Shown here piece by piece: positions 1 through 10,315 of a DNA stretch of 64,000 nucleotides (positions within the stretch are counted from its first letter, which is position 1; each line of letters starts with the position of its first letter). The DNA is from Spinellus fusiger (Eukaryota; Mucoromycota; Mucoromycetes; Mucorales; Phycomycetaceae). The translations under genes were made by a program, and so were the position numbers. The stretch lies in NCBI GenBank assembly GCA_025094145.1, contig JALLLS010000064.1:124001-188000 (forward strand), in the 5' to 3' direction. Below the pieces are notes generated by a model that had not been told where the DNA came from, did no database searches, and worked only from the letters and a program-made list of their open reading frames with translations.

Positions 1-928
1 GTAATTAGGAGATCCTGGTTTGGATTGGATAGACTCCACTCCTTCTGGTTTGGAGGGCTCATTGCGGTCCAATACATCACTACATAGTTGAGAGAGAATG
101 GTCAGTTTAGACCCTTCATCATCAGAATCTGTTGTAGTAGTTTCTTTTTTAACTGCTGAATTGGCAGGAACAGGCGATCCAACAGGTGTATGTTGGTAGG
201 TAGACTGAGCCATGTGTTGTTCTGGTTTATAATTGGTGCGATTTGTAGGTGTTTGTCCTTGAGAAGACACTGCAGTCATAGCAGTATGGTACTGAAGAAG
301 AGAAGCAGGCATTGGGTATAGCTGCTGCTGTTGTTGTACTTGTTGTTGTTGTACTTGTTGTTGTTGTTGCTGCTGCTGCTGTAGAGAAGATTGAACCATA
401 TAAGCTTGAGATACCATGTGTGGAGGCAGGCCTTGATAAGTCACATCTTGGAATGGATTGTATTGACCAGCATTAAAAGAAGAGTAATTCAAAGGAGCAG
501 GATTGGCTCTGGCAATAGGTGTCCCCTGTACCAGTGTATAGATTCCATTGTGTATACCACCACCACCACTGGTACCATTGGACAGCTGTGCACCACTTTC
601 TGATCCACTGCCCAACTGTGATTTACGTTTATAAGGACCACGCTTAATGCCCTTTTTTCTTTCTTTACGAGCTGAGTTGACACAGGTATCAATGAGATCA
701 TATTTAATACAGCGTTGGCAGGGTCTTCCATCATCACATTTCTTGCATGCCTTTTGACAGTTCACTACCACACAATAAGATAATATCACATGACTCTATC
801 TTACCACAGGCATTTTTGACTTGTTTTCTTTTTGATTTCTCTAGTGTACCATAGCCCAGCATAGAAGATTGTTGTTGTTGTTGGTGGTGGTGGTGCTGCT
901 GCTGCTGCTGCTGTTGTTGTTGGTGTTG

Positions 929-960
<32 letters not shown>

Positions 961-1180
961 GCTGCTGCTGCTGCTGCTGCTGTTGGTGGTGTTGTTGTTG
1001 TTGTTGTTGTTGGTGGTGGTGGTGCTGAGGTTGCTGCTGAGTATAGACATGTAGATCTGGCATTGGATTATTTAACTGGGACAACACAGAAGAGGGTTCG
1101 TTGTTCTGTTGGAGAGGAACCACTGGAACAGACTGAGAATAGCCGTTGTAGTAATGTTGGTTGTTATTTGCAAACTGCAT
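1..1180 (-). CDS. Zn(2)Cys6 fungal-type transcription factor (3' part outside window)
   Basis: Two exons are visible, 1180..805 and 764..1, separated by a 40-nt GT-AG intron (765..804); the reading frame is still open at base 1, so the C-terminus is missing. Splicing joins 'KNAC' to 'VNCQKACKKCDDGRPCQRC', completing a six-cysteine zinc cluster followed by a basic stretch RKERKKGIKRGPYKRK. That arrangement is typical of a family of nuclear DNA-binding regulators in fungi. The N-terminal ~125 residues are dominated by alternating Gln and His runs, and a second Q-rich run (around 310-380) follows the zinc cluster; such tracts are often activation or phase-separating regions. The start at 1180 is the first in-frame ATG, but the bases before it read TGCAG, so an upstream exon is possible. 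Target genes cannot be inferred. Confidence 0.85.
868..1040. repeat. CAG/CAA/CAC trinucleotide tract coding Gln/His runs
   Basis: On the minus strand this is an imperfect run of CAA, CAG and CAC codons in blocks of about 5-9 Gln alternating with 3-5 His. It lies inside exon 1 of the Zn2Cys6 gene. Mixed CAA/CAG use indicates a partly stabilised rather than pure microsatellite. Overlapping reading frames on both strands give long Ser/Thr/Asn or Leu/Val runs that are only shadows of the repeat. Confidence 0.9.
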
Positions 1181-1928
1181 TGAAAGACGATAGCAATCTT
1201 TTATGGATTGCCATAGTTTATATTTTAGGTTTATTTTCAGATTCAGACAGAATAGACTTACAGCAAGATCAAGTAGAACAGACAGATGCTGATGATGAGT
1301 TTGGCAAAGTCACAATGGCAAAAGACAAGAAACAAGAAGCAGGAGACAGCAGACAGAGGACAAGAGGTGTGTGTCTAGGTATATGTCTAGGTGTATGTCT
1401 TGGTGGGCAGGGTGGGTCTAACAGAAGGGACTTGTTTTTGAGTGACTTTCAAGTGTGCTTCAGTGACAGTACAGTTCCACAAGAATGAAGTATGACAAGT
1501 CAAGTATAGCAACAAAGACAGTAAACAATAAAAGAAGAGTATGCCAAAGCGAGAATGAAAATGAAATAAAAAAAAATAAGCTTAAAAACAGTTGTTTCTT
1601 TTCAAGCACCAATGGAAACGACGCATGGAAACTAGTCAAAAAATTTTTTATGGCCGGGCAACGATAAAAACTGTTTTGGACAAATAATTCCCTATAAAGG
1701 AAGATGAAAAAGTAACAGTGGTTTTATCTTGTGTTTATTTCTTATTCGTTACCAAGCAACAGAGAATGAAGAGTAGTTATTGGGTGCGTGGATATGACAA
1801 CCTCTTCTTTCATGTTGCTATGGAGAACAGCACTCTAGAAAGTCCGATGGATGTGGTAGCAGAACATGACAGAGACAGCACCAACAGACTGGAGGGGCTG
1901 GAGGGGCTGACAGAATGAAGTCCGTGCA
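1181..1928. other. intergenic, presumed 5' leader/promoter of the Zn2Cys6 gene
   Basis: This stretch lies between the start of the zinc-cluster gene and the 3' end of the FSH1-type gene, both on the minus strand. The open frames in it show no family signature. I see no RNA gene or repeat here. Confidence 0.5.
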
Positions 1929-3034
1929 TTAGAGTGCAGCCGACGCCACAGTAAATTGAGTAACAAACACTAATAGTGCATTACGACAGACAGCATTTGA
2001 TGGCACAACATGGCTAATCACACTCATTATTTATCCTTCTTTTCCCACTTACCCTCCTGTATGAGTTAATAGCACGGGTCGATCAAAGACAGCAGCCAAT
2101 GCAGTGGCCTTCTCCGGGACAATCAGTGTGTCTTGTGTTCCGTAAATGTGCATGCTAGGAGTAGTGAGGGGGTGGGTGAGTAGTCTTACAGCTGCTGGTG
2201 GGCGAGTGAGTTTAAATCCAGCACAAATCATAGCAAACTTAAGAGGAGGATGTGCAAAGTCAAGAGGCATCAGATCTGTCTCGGTACGCCCCTCCAACAA
2301 TGCAGTCAAAACAGCAGCAAGCCCAGCACCTGCAGAGAGTGTGAGTGGCGAGTGGCAATACTATCTGCCTATCTAGTCAATTATCTAGTCAATTATCTAC
2401 CCCCTCTACTTATCAAGCGAATGATCCAATCTACCTTGGGAGAATCCAAAAACCCCATCAAAAGGTCCCTTTTTCCTTTGTTAGCAAGAGAGTCTGTCGC
2501 CCACCCCTACCTCCTCAACAAGCACTGTCTTCAGATACTCCATGGACTCCATAAGCCCTTTATACTGCATCTCTTCTTCTCCTGTCTCTGCACTCTCCTT
2601 GGTAGGGTGCCACCAGCCATACGGCTTGGATTCTATAATAGTAAATACAAGTCACTTTTCAGATTCAAGGAAGCCACCCATTTCAAGGGAAAGAGACTCG
2701 AGAGGAGCTATTCAAAGTCACATTTACATACCCAAGGAAGCAGTCTCATCCAAAGCAGCTGTTCTGTGTGCCTCTGATGTATAGCGTGGATCCACAATCA
2801 AGTGGGGTGCAGTAATATAGACTGTAGAAGGGTATTTGGGGATGATAAAAGGAGAATCAAAGGGCATTTGAGGATAATACAAGAGAAGCCTATAGAATGA
2901 ACACTAAACCACCTACCCAGCTCAGCAACATCAGCCAGTTTCTTACGGATAACTGCCGTCTTTTTGCGAAAGACAGGTCCATTCTGAACCATGCCATGCA
3001 AACAAAGAATACGGAGCTTTCTTACAGTGTCCAT
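1929..3034 (-). CDS. FSH1: FSH1-family serine hydrolase (alpha/beta hydrolase)
   Basis: Six exons: 3034..2917, 2821..2732, 2632..2511, 2468..2435, 2329..2053, 2013..1929 (726 nt, 241 aa plus stop; all phases agree). The N-terminus reads MDTVRKLRILCLHGMVQNG, the strand-loop start of FSH hydrolases, followed by VYITAPHLIVD. The nucleophile elbow GFSQG is assembled across intron 4, the acid is in YGTQDTLIV and the histidine in GGHVVP, which spans intron 5, so the catalytic Ser-Asp-His triad is complete. The length matches the usual ~240 aa. An in-frame ATG twelve codons upstream was not chosen because homology begins at the internal Met. Family members are small soluble esterases with poorly defined substrates. 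It is divergent from the F-box gene. Confidence 0.9.
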
Positions 3035-3600
3035 GAAGATAAACAAATCAATAGATAAACAAAGCAACAAAGCAACAAATAAATAGAGAAAAGCACTACA
3101 ATCCTTGAAAGACCAATCCTACTCAGACAGCGGAACAGACAATGGAGAAAGGTGAATACATCTCTCATGGGATGAATATTGAACCGGCACCGAGACATTA
3201 GGATAAAAGACAGAAAGTGACGGCTGCTTCTAGGCTAAAAGGCAGCCATGTATTCTCGTGTTATGAGTAGACACAACAAAAGATACTGCTACTGCTACTG
3301 TTACTTTAATGGGGGTTGTTGAGTCACATGATCCCTACACACAAAGACAAACCCCAAAATGATGGTGGCTGTTGAGGTGTGGACTGTTTCCAAAGTCATT
3401 ATCTTTTCCTATAAGGGACCCACAGCCACTCTGTCTGCTCTCCTTTTTTTTTGTCCTTGAAAGGACTTGTTCTCTTTACCCATACAACAGTCACATTTAA
3501 TAGTACACCGTCCTTAGTCGTACACACCCACAATAATAAGACGCCTCTAGCTATTTTCTTCTTTTCCTTTCTCTTGTAGTGTCCTGTAGTGTTGTTTATC
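3035..3600. other. divergent promoter region, FSH1-like / F-box gene
   Basis: These 566 bases separate two genes transcribed away from each other, so both promoters should be inside. I see no convincing TATA box or other site. Confidence 0.5.
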
Positions 3601-4803
3601 ATGTCAACAGCATACGTCTCATTGGAACGACTGACACCTGAACTTCTGCTTGAAGTAGCACTGTTGATAGACTCCTCCTCTCTTCTGCAGCTAGGACTCA
3701 CATGCAAGTCTCTGTCGTGTCTCTTGACCAACGACCTTTTGTACCGACGCCTCACAGAACGCGACTTTAGTATTAACTATAAGAACCCCACAACATCATG
3801 GAATGCCATTTATACACAGCTCCACAAAAACAACACACTCTGCAGCCACCTCTCCTGTGTGAGTGACGAACTCAGTGATACAAAAAGAACCTGCTATTCT
3901 GTTGCTGTAAAAACACCCCTCTCCTGTTCCATTTGTCAAAAGGAAACAGCCACCCACCTGTCCATGGCAACCAGTGTGGATTCACAAGGTAAGGAGGGAG
4001 GGGATAATCACTGGGTGTATCTATCTATCTATATTTATATATAAAAATGTCAGTCTGCCGTGCCTGTCTCTGTGCTCCTGGAACAGACGCGTTTCCTGTT
4101 CAGTTGGAGCTTAGTTCTCACCAGTTGGAGTGCTATGCATGTCAAAAGGGAGAAGCCCACCAGGTAAAAATAAACCTCACATAAGAAGAGACGCTAGGAA
4201 GCAGTGTATTGATGCCTAAGGACTGTTGGACTAGCTGGGAGGGGGTGAGGAGGAACACAAGGTAAAAACCATTGTGGACACTTTGCAGAGGGAAGATGCC
4301 ACGGGGAATATGGATCGCAGACGCAAGGCAGAACAGCTGCTGTATGTACAGGAGCTGAGAAGAGAAGACATGTCGCTTAAACACTATCTTGTGGAGAAGT
4401 CATGGAGCAGATCATGGATGCTCTTTCGTACACGTAAGAGATGGAGGAGGGCTGAGAGTGAGGGTGGAATTAACTAGAGAGATCTAGGCGAAGGATCTCC
4501 TCTTCCAGGACGCATTACCAACCACAAACTATCCCGCAGTCATGGTGTATTGGATCCTAACATTCGACTGCCTCTCGACAAGTACCGTCCAGCACCAGAG
4601 ACCCATGCGGATATTGTGAGTGAAGTCCTATGGAACTATCTTGAGAAGGCCTATGGTGTACAGGGAAAGGCCTACAGTGAAGGTAATTTAGGAAGAAGAC
4701 TCTCTTTCTCATGTCAGCCATAGATGATCTTCAAGCACCCGAGTATGTTCGACTGAGGATCTATTTTGATGACTTTAAGAATAGTATTCTACAATACCCA
4801 TAG
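3601..4803 (+). CDS. F-box protein with Cys-rich segment and DUSP-like domain
   Basis: Five exons: 3601..3988, 4054..4163, 4289..4433, 4509..4682, 4718..4803 (903 nt, 300 aa). Residues ~7-50 (ERLTPELLLEVALLIDSSSL, then LTCKSLSCLL) form an F-box, which binds Skp1 in SCF ubiquitin ligases. Residues ~108-170 hold CxxC pairs (CSICQK, VCRACLCA, ECYACQK) and probably bind zinc. Residues ~195-285 (VEKSWSRSWMLFR, then LWNYLEKAYG) resemble the DUSP fold found in ubiquitin-specific proteases. There is no catalytic Cys or His box of a protease, so a substrate-recruiting role is more likely. The ATG at 3601 is the first in frame. The DUSP assignment is tentative; the F-box is firmer. Confidence 0.75.
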
Positions 4804-5146
4804 ATAACTACGCCCACACCCTTTCATTCCTTTCATTCCTCCTCTTTTCATCACTACCACACCCTTCCCTTTTATCTTCTTCTTATGCCTGTTCTCTGTG
4901 GGATAAAGGTAACAGTGGATTTGTACAATAGTTTTCTCTTTATAAAAAGTATGTCTTAAGAACAAGGGTTAGAGAAAGCTACACTATATTTGTAGAAGAA
5001 ATGTGTAGGTTAGAAGTTGTAGGGTGGTGGTGGTGCTGGTGGTGCTGTTGGTGTTGGTGTTGTTGTTTTTCTTTCCTTCTTTCCTTCTTTCCTTCTTTCC
5101 TTCCTTCCTGGAAATGCCTTGTGCATGGAATCTCCTTTCCCTTGTC
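4804..5146. other. convergent 3' intergenic region with pyrimidine repeat
   Basis: These 343 bases separate two converging genes. They contain GGTG/TTG-rich sequence at 5020-5065 and a (CTTTC/CTTC)n run at about 5067-5108. No gene is visible. Confidence 0.6.
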
Positions 5147-6255
5147 CTATGATCGCCTGTCATGCAGTGCCAGATCCCATTGTCCTGCCTTGCGCCCTAC
5201 TTTCTTTACCACCATCACACAGGGACTCTGATCAAACTGCATCACCACAGTGACGTTTCTTTTCCCTCTTTGTTCTCTCAACATAAGCACATGTTTTGCA
5301 AAGTAGTAGCGCTGGATCATGTCTTGAACAGGAAGATCCTCGTGCTCCAAACACATCTTCATGTAGTGTTCTGGAAGAAGAGCATACGCGTGTGCCAGAT
5401 CCACCATGCCTCGAGAAGGCGGGGTCTTGGCGGACATGTACCCATAAGCCTCATTCTCACCAATACAAATACCCCCTGCCATCTTGATCCCCATTGGAAA
5501 GGCCTCCAACTGATTCACCAGCTGATGAGTCAAGTACTGAAGAATGTGCTGCTGCAGTGTGTCCATCCACCGACGCGGATCCTTGCCTTGACCCATGCCC
5601 TGACTGAGACGGATCCAATGGTACACTGAGGTTTGGTTGATGTGGTGGTGGATGCAATGCATCATCATATCAAACAGTCCTTCTACCTCGAGGGACTCTG
5701 TGGTCTCCAGAAGCTCAAGGCACAGATGTGGGTTTTCCTTGACAAGATAGCACACATCACCATAGCTCAGGGGGCGATACAGGTGGCCCAGCACTGTGAA
5801 CATGGCTTCAGACGACACGTCCACCTCCATTGTCAGCGTGTCTCCGTGGGGCTGGTTCAGACGACGGTAGAGAACAGGCGAGCGGGACAGGACCAGAGAA
5901 TGAAGCGCGTATGATTTATCACGAAACACAAGTCGAATATCAGAAAATTGGCCTTGTTGATGAGAGTGTGTTCTGCAGTGCTTCTGGACTTACCTCGTAA
6001 GAACCCAACATGATACCAGTAGTCACAGTAGTCTTGCATGGAGTGATCTGAGAAGATGGGAGGACCTATGGGCACCATGGGTGGATAGAAGGTCTGTTGG
6101 TGGCGTGCGATCTGTCCCAGCATCATGGGCATGGGGAGAGGAGGAGACGCACCGTGGTAGACGTGGTCCATGGGCTCCATAGGGTCCATGGGCTCCATAG
6201 GACCATAGCCAGTAGGGTAAGGTGTGTGGTTGTGGGCGATGATGGGTGTAGGCAT
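5147..6255 (-). CDS. BTB/POZ-domain protein
   Basis: Two exons, 6255..5994 and 5952..5147, with a 41-nt intron; 1068 nt, 355 aa. The N-terminal ~85 residues are low complexity, with a GPMEPMDPMEPMDH repeat and Pro/Met-rich sequence. From residue ~88 the chain reads GQFSDIRLVF, then KSYALHSLVLSRSPVL, the hallmark start of a BTB/POZ fold where the domain opens with 'SDI.L' and a conserved HSLVL helix. BTB domains dimerise and often recruit Cullin-3. The C-terminal ~150 residues are not recognisable to me as Kelch, BACK or zinc-finger repeats. The ATG is the first in frame. Confidence 0.8.
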
Positions 6256-6987
6256 GATGAAAGAGAAAAGAGAAAAGAGAGAGAATGATACACGAAAGAC
6301 TAAGATCTGTCAAATGGTGCTCCCAACACTACTTTACCTTTCTATTTATTTTCAGTCAGCGTCCTGCTCTTGTCCTGCCAAAGATAAGAATAAGATCATT
6401 TTTGTTTTGTTTTATTTTACTATTTGGAAATGTACAGAAGAAGAACACAGTAAAGAAGGAAAGAAAGAAAGAGAGAGAAAAAAAAAGTGAAAAAAAAAGG
6501 TGAAAAAAAAGAAGAGCGTGGGGAAGAAGTGTAAGGAGAAGACAACGCAAATAACAATATATAATAATATACTATGTAATACTATATGTAATACTATGTA
6601 ATAATATAATATGTAATATAATATGTAATAATAGCACTAAGAATATATAATAATAACACTAAGAATATATAATAATAACACTAAGAATATATAATAATAA
6701 CACTAAGAATATATAATAATAGCACTATTCACCCATACAAAGGGAAGGAAAGGAAAGGAAAGACAGAAGGAAAAGAGGAGAAAGAAAGGAATCGTCCTGT
6801 CAGTGTGACGTGCTTTTTCTCTTCTTCTTCCTTCTTCTTTACTGTACTCTAGAATAGATTCCTAGTGTAAATATACATTTACTTACAGATTTAGAGGATA
6901 AACAGTCTATTTGTATTTACACACCTAACATTGATTCTTTTTTTTTCCTTCTTGTTTTGTTTTGTTATTCATGTCTACCCAGTTTAA
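6256..6987. other. intergenic, AT-rich, with tandem repeats
   Basis: This holds the 5' region of the BTB gene and the 3' region of the PPR gene. Purine-rich simple sequence spans 6440-6545, TAATACTATGTA-like repeats span 6550-6630, and a clear tandem array follows. No gene is visible. Confidence 0.6.
6633..6727. repeat. ~22-bp tandem repeat (aatatataataataacactaag)
   Basis: About four consecutive copies of a unit close to AATATATAATAATAACACT plus AAG can be read, with only A/G variation at one site in the first and last copies. It is intergenic. Confidence 0.85.
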
Positions 6988-9900
6988 TTAATTCTCTTTC
7001 TCTTCCTCTTCCTCTACTGCTGTGGGCGTTGATTTCTTAGCCAATTGGGCAGCAGGAGATGTACTCTGGTTGGCATAGGTGGTGACCAATAGACGGTATG
7101 TATGGGCCGTGGGCAGAAGTCTGGTATCAAGCATGGCCTGATAGTATTCTAATGCCTTGTCATGATCAGGCTTTGTATAGATATAGAACTGCATCATGTT
7201 ATTGAACACACCCACACGAGGCTGGTATCTTGGCGAGACCTTCATCTCTGTAAAGTAGCGTATGGCCTCTCGCTCCATGTTACAGCGGGTGCAGGCAGAA
7301 ATAACACTGGCATAACTCACTGTAGTAGGAATCAATCCCTTGGACTGCATCTCATTGAACAGCTTGACGGCCTCTTTCCCCATTTTGGCTTTGGCCAGCT
7401 TAGACATCAAGATGTTATACAGATAGATAGAGGGACGGACATTTTCAGTCTTGGATCTCTCGTACAAATACAGGGCATTCTCCATGTCCTCCTTGGTGGC
7501 AGCAAACTTAACAGAGATATAAGTGGCATAGGAATCACCGCTCAGATTGAGATTCTCGGATCGCAGCTTATCATAGAACACCTCCATTTCTTTTGCCTGC
7601 TTGTTGCGTCCATAGGCAAGAAGCATGCCATTGTAAAGAATAGCATGAGCCTTGCGACAAGATCGGTTGTCTAGTGTGCTCATTGAGTCAATGGTCATGT
7701 CATACACTTGTTGTGCTTTATCCACTAGGCTTGCTCTTGAGGCAGTGCTAATAATATCACGCACTGCCTCTGGAGTAGGCACATCTTTGCGCTGAAGAAT
7801 CTTCTGATTGAGAATAGTGATTACATCCTCCCACTTCTGACCAATGGCAGCCTCTAGTGCTTCTCCTGAATACACATCCGACATCATACGAGAACTGTGC
7901 TCAGGAGTAGCCTGGATCTGGGCTTCTTCTGCTGCCATGTCCTTGTCCATAGCAGGAACATACGGTGCCATGAGCTCCTCCCACTGATTCAAGTAGTCAA
8001 TGTAGTTGTACTTTTTGAATCTTGTCTTGACACGAATATGAATAGACACATTAGGGATAAGCTTAAGCTCAATCATGTCCTTTAGCAGCCCAATGACTCT
8101 ATCAGCAAAGGGGGAACTTCCCGACATACGGAAGGCAGAAATGAACAGACGGTTGCAGTCCTTGATAGTGGCCTGTTGACAGAACAGCTGCCATGCTTCT
8201 GGAGAGGCCTTGGTCATGTCGTAGACAGAGAGATAGTGCTCGGCATCCTCCTTCATGGGCAACACATGGTAGGCATCTGTAATGTCCAGAATGGCATTGG
8301 CAGAGCTAATGTCAGTGCACATACGAAGGGCTTTCCATGCATCCTCCATAAAGGGAGAGTGCTCATTGATAAAGTTGTTCTTGGAGTACAGTCCAAATAC
8401 TATTCTAAGGGCACGGGTGATTTGTGGTACTCTTCTGTTTTCAATAAAGCCCCTCAACACAACACGTCCTGTCACAACGTCCACACCAATGCCACGTTGG
8501 GCAATGGTCCTGAGTGCCTTTAGAGCACTCTCTGGCTTCTTCACAGTGGAGCACAGGTGGATGTAGTCTGCCAAATGGCCAAACTGACGGATGACATTCA
8601 TGGTCAACAGTTGATCGTACATTTCAGTGGCATTGTGATAATCCTTGGCATTGCAATACCCCGTCAGAAGATTGGCATAGGTGTCTTCTGTAGGACTAGG
8701 CAGGGTGTCTGTCGTTTTGAGTTTCCTCACCAACTCCAATGCCTTTTCCTGATCTCCCTGCTGACACATTAGACGGATGATACGGTTGTAGGGCATGATA
8801 CTGCATCTCACGCCTTCCTTCACCATCAATGTCTCCACCACATGCAGGGCACTTGGCACATCCTCTGCTCTTACATAGGCATTGCTCAAGGCATTGTAAA
8901 TATGAGCAGGATCATGGCCGTCCAGCTTCTTGCGGAGGGTCTTGTACTCTTTGAAGCACTCTAGTACAGCATCTGTATTCTTCGCACCACCAAACAATAG
9001 CATCAGAGCCATAAAGGTATTGCCATTGGGTCGAACATTGCGGTTCTGTTCCAGCTGTTCGTAGATATACAGTCCGTCTCTGGTGTTCTCCTGCTTGGAC
9101 ATGCCATTCAGCAGCTGGTTGTAGATGTCAATGTCAAAGGCATGTGTGGCATTTTCAGCAATGGCCTGGTCAAAAATAGCCATGGCCTGTCCAATGTTGT
9201 TTTCCTTTTCCAAGGGGATCATTTCAGGCAGAGGAGCACCGTAACGAGCACTCTGACGACGCAGCATGGACAGTGTTTTGTTGACTTTAGCGTCACGAGT
9301 ACAGAGGGACTTTATCAAATAGGCATAGGTGAGGGAAGTGGGTTGGATGCCCTTTTTGGTCATGTGCATGTACACTGTCAGCATGGGGGCGACGGGTTTG
9401 TCCTGGGTATGCATAATGTTGTAGGCAGCCATGACTTCTTCGTAGGTCTCTGCTGATAATTCGCGAGTGGAGTGTATGCTCTTTTCAAATGCTTCAATGA
9501 TGTCTTGGTAGGGGTTATCAGAGTATTTTTTGGGTGGTGTGGTGATGGCGTCTGTTTCTATAGTCATGGTTGTGTCTATGACGGGTGTGGTTGTTGTTGC
9601 TGCGTCTAGTGCTTCTAGTGCTTCGGGTGCTTTGATAGTAGCTGCCAGAGGAGCTGCTTTGATGGCCTCGGCTGCCTCCACTTCCAGAGGAGCCGCCTTT
9701 TCTGCTTCTACTGTCTTTTCTGCATCTGCAAGTGTGTGCTGGAATCGTGTTTGTGTTTTGGATCCACTGATCCAGATCTTGTTTCTTAATGAAGTCTCGG
9801 GTCGCTCTATCTCTGAAGTCGTGTTGTAGTGAAAAGACGCCCTAGTAGCAAGAGGTAGTTTGGCGGCTGTCACATTACGAGACGACAGCAAAAGAGAGCT

Positions 9901-9996
9901 TACGGGTGTTGCATGAACTCCTGTAAGTTGTTTGGCGAGAACACTCTGACGTGTGACTGCGGAGAGAAGGTTGCTTGTACCTTTGACTCCGTACAT
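6988..9996 (-). CDS. pentatricopeptide-repeat (PPR) protein, probably mitochondrial
   Basis: A single-exon frame of about 1002 aa from the ATG at 9996. An upstream in-frame ATG exists at 10182, but the 62 extra residues are simple basic/Ser sequence and the homologous-looking N-terminus starts at MYGVKGTSNLLSAVTRQ. The first ~70 residues are rich in Ser, Arg, Leu and Ala and nearly free of acidic residues, as expected of a mitochondrial presequence. An Ala/Glu/Thr-rich linker follows. Then come degenerate 35-residue helical repeats with typical PPR phrases: DIYNQLLNGM, TFMALMLLFG, TYANLLTGYCNAKD, IYLYNILMSKLAKAKMG, SYASVISACTRCNM. PPR proteins bind organellar RNA and act in its maturation or translation. 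Which transcript is served cannot be told. Confidence 0.88.
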   Translation of the reverse strand: MYGVKGTSNLLSAVTRQSVLAKQLTGVHATPVSSLLLSSRNVTAAKLPLATRASFHYNTTSEIERPETSLRNKIWISGSKTQTRFQHTLADAEKTVEAEKAAPLEVEAAEAIKAAPLAATIKAPEALEALDAATTTTPVIDTTMTIETDAITTPPKKYSDNPYQDIIEAFEKSIHSTRELSAETYEEVMAAYNIMHTQDKPVAPMLTVYMHMTKKGIQPTSLTYAYLIKSLCTRDAKVNKTLSMLRRQSARYGAPLPEMIPLEKENNIGQAMAIFDQAIAENATHAFDIDIYNQLLNGMSKQENTRDGLYIYEQLEQNRNVRPNGNTFMALMLLFGGAKNTDAVLECFKEYKTLRKKLDGHDPAHIYNALSNAYVRAEDVPSALHVVETLMVKEGVRCSIMPYNRIIRLMCQQGDQEKALELVRKLKTTDTLPSPTEDTYANLLTGYCNAKDYHNATEMYDQLLTMNVIRQFGHLADYIHLCSTVKKPESALKALRTIAQRGIGVDVVTGRVVLRGFIENRRVPQITRALRIVFGLYSKNNFINEHSPFMEDAWKALRMCTDISSANAILDITDAYHVLPMKEDAEHYLSVYDMTKASPEAWQLFCQQATIKDCNRLFISAFRMSGSSPFADRVIGLLKDMIELKLIPNVSIHIRVKTRFKKYNYIDYLNQWEELMAPYVPAMDKDMAAEEAQIQATPEHSSRMMSDVYSGEALEAAIGQKWEDVITILNQKILQRKDVPTPEAVRDIISTASRASLVDKAQQVYDMTIDSMSTLDNRSCRKAHAILYNGMLLAYGRNKQAKEMEVFYDKLRSENLNLSGDSYATYISVKFAATKEDMENALYLYERSKTENVRPSIYLYNILMSKLAKAKMGKEAVKLFNEMQSKGLIPTTVSYASVISACTRCNMEREAIRYFTEMKVSPRYQPRVGVFNNMMQFYIYTKPDHDKALEYYQAMLDTRLLPTAHTYRLLVTTYANQSTSPAAQLAKKSTPTAVEEEEEKEN

Positions 9997-10315
9997 AATA
10001 ACCACAGTACTGAATAAATGTCTTTTTTTTCTCTCTCTATTTTCTTTCTTCCTCCTGCTTGAAGAAGCTGACTTGTAAAAAGAAGAAGAGAAGAGAAAAG
10101 AAAAAGAGGCACAAACCACAGTCCTGGTCTGACGTCTTTGTTGTTTTTCTTTTTCATTGGCTCCTCTTGTTAAAGCCGTCACTCAAAACTGGGAATGAAA
10201 TGTCTCTTTATGCAGAATAGGACAAAGTACATTAGACTTTTCTTTACCCCTGAATGAATAAAGTGCCAACGCATCTCTTGTCTTTATTTTATTTTTCCTC
10301 TCTCTCTCTCTCTGA
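9997..10315. other. divergent promoter region, PPR / CBS-PB1 genes
   Basis: 319 bases between divergent starts. There is a CT-rich tract (TCTCTCTC, 10299-10313) immediately before the CBS gene's ATG. Pyrimidine-rich leaders like this are common before fungal starts. Confidence 0.5.

Noticed and set aside
6549..6727. Possible CRISPR-like or satellite array
   Set aside because: Units are head-to-tail without spacers, AT-only and intergenic: an ordinary minisatellite.
9997..10182. 62-residue N-terminal extension of the PPR protein
   Set aside because: Sequence is simple basic/Ser-rich; the likely mitochondrial presequence starts at the ATG at 9996.
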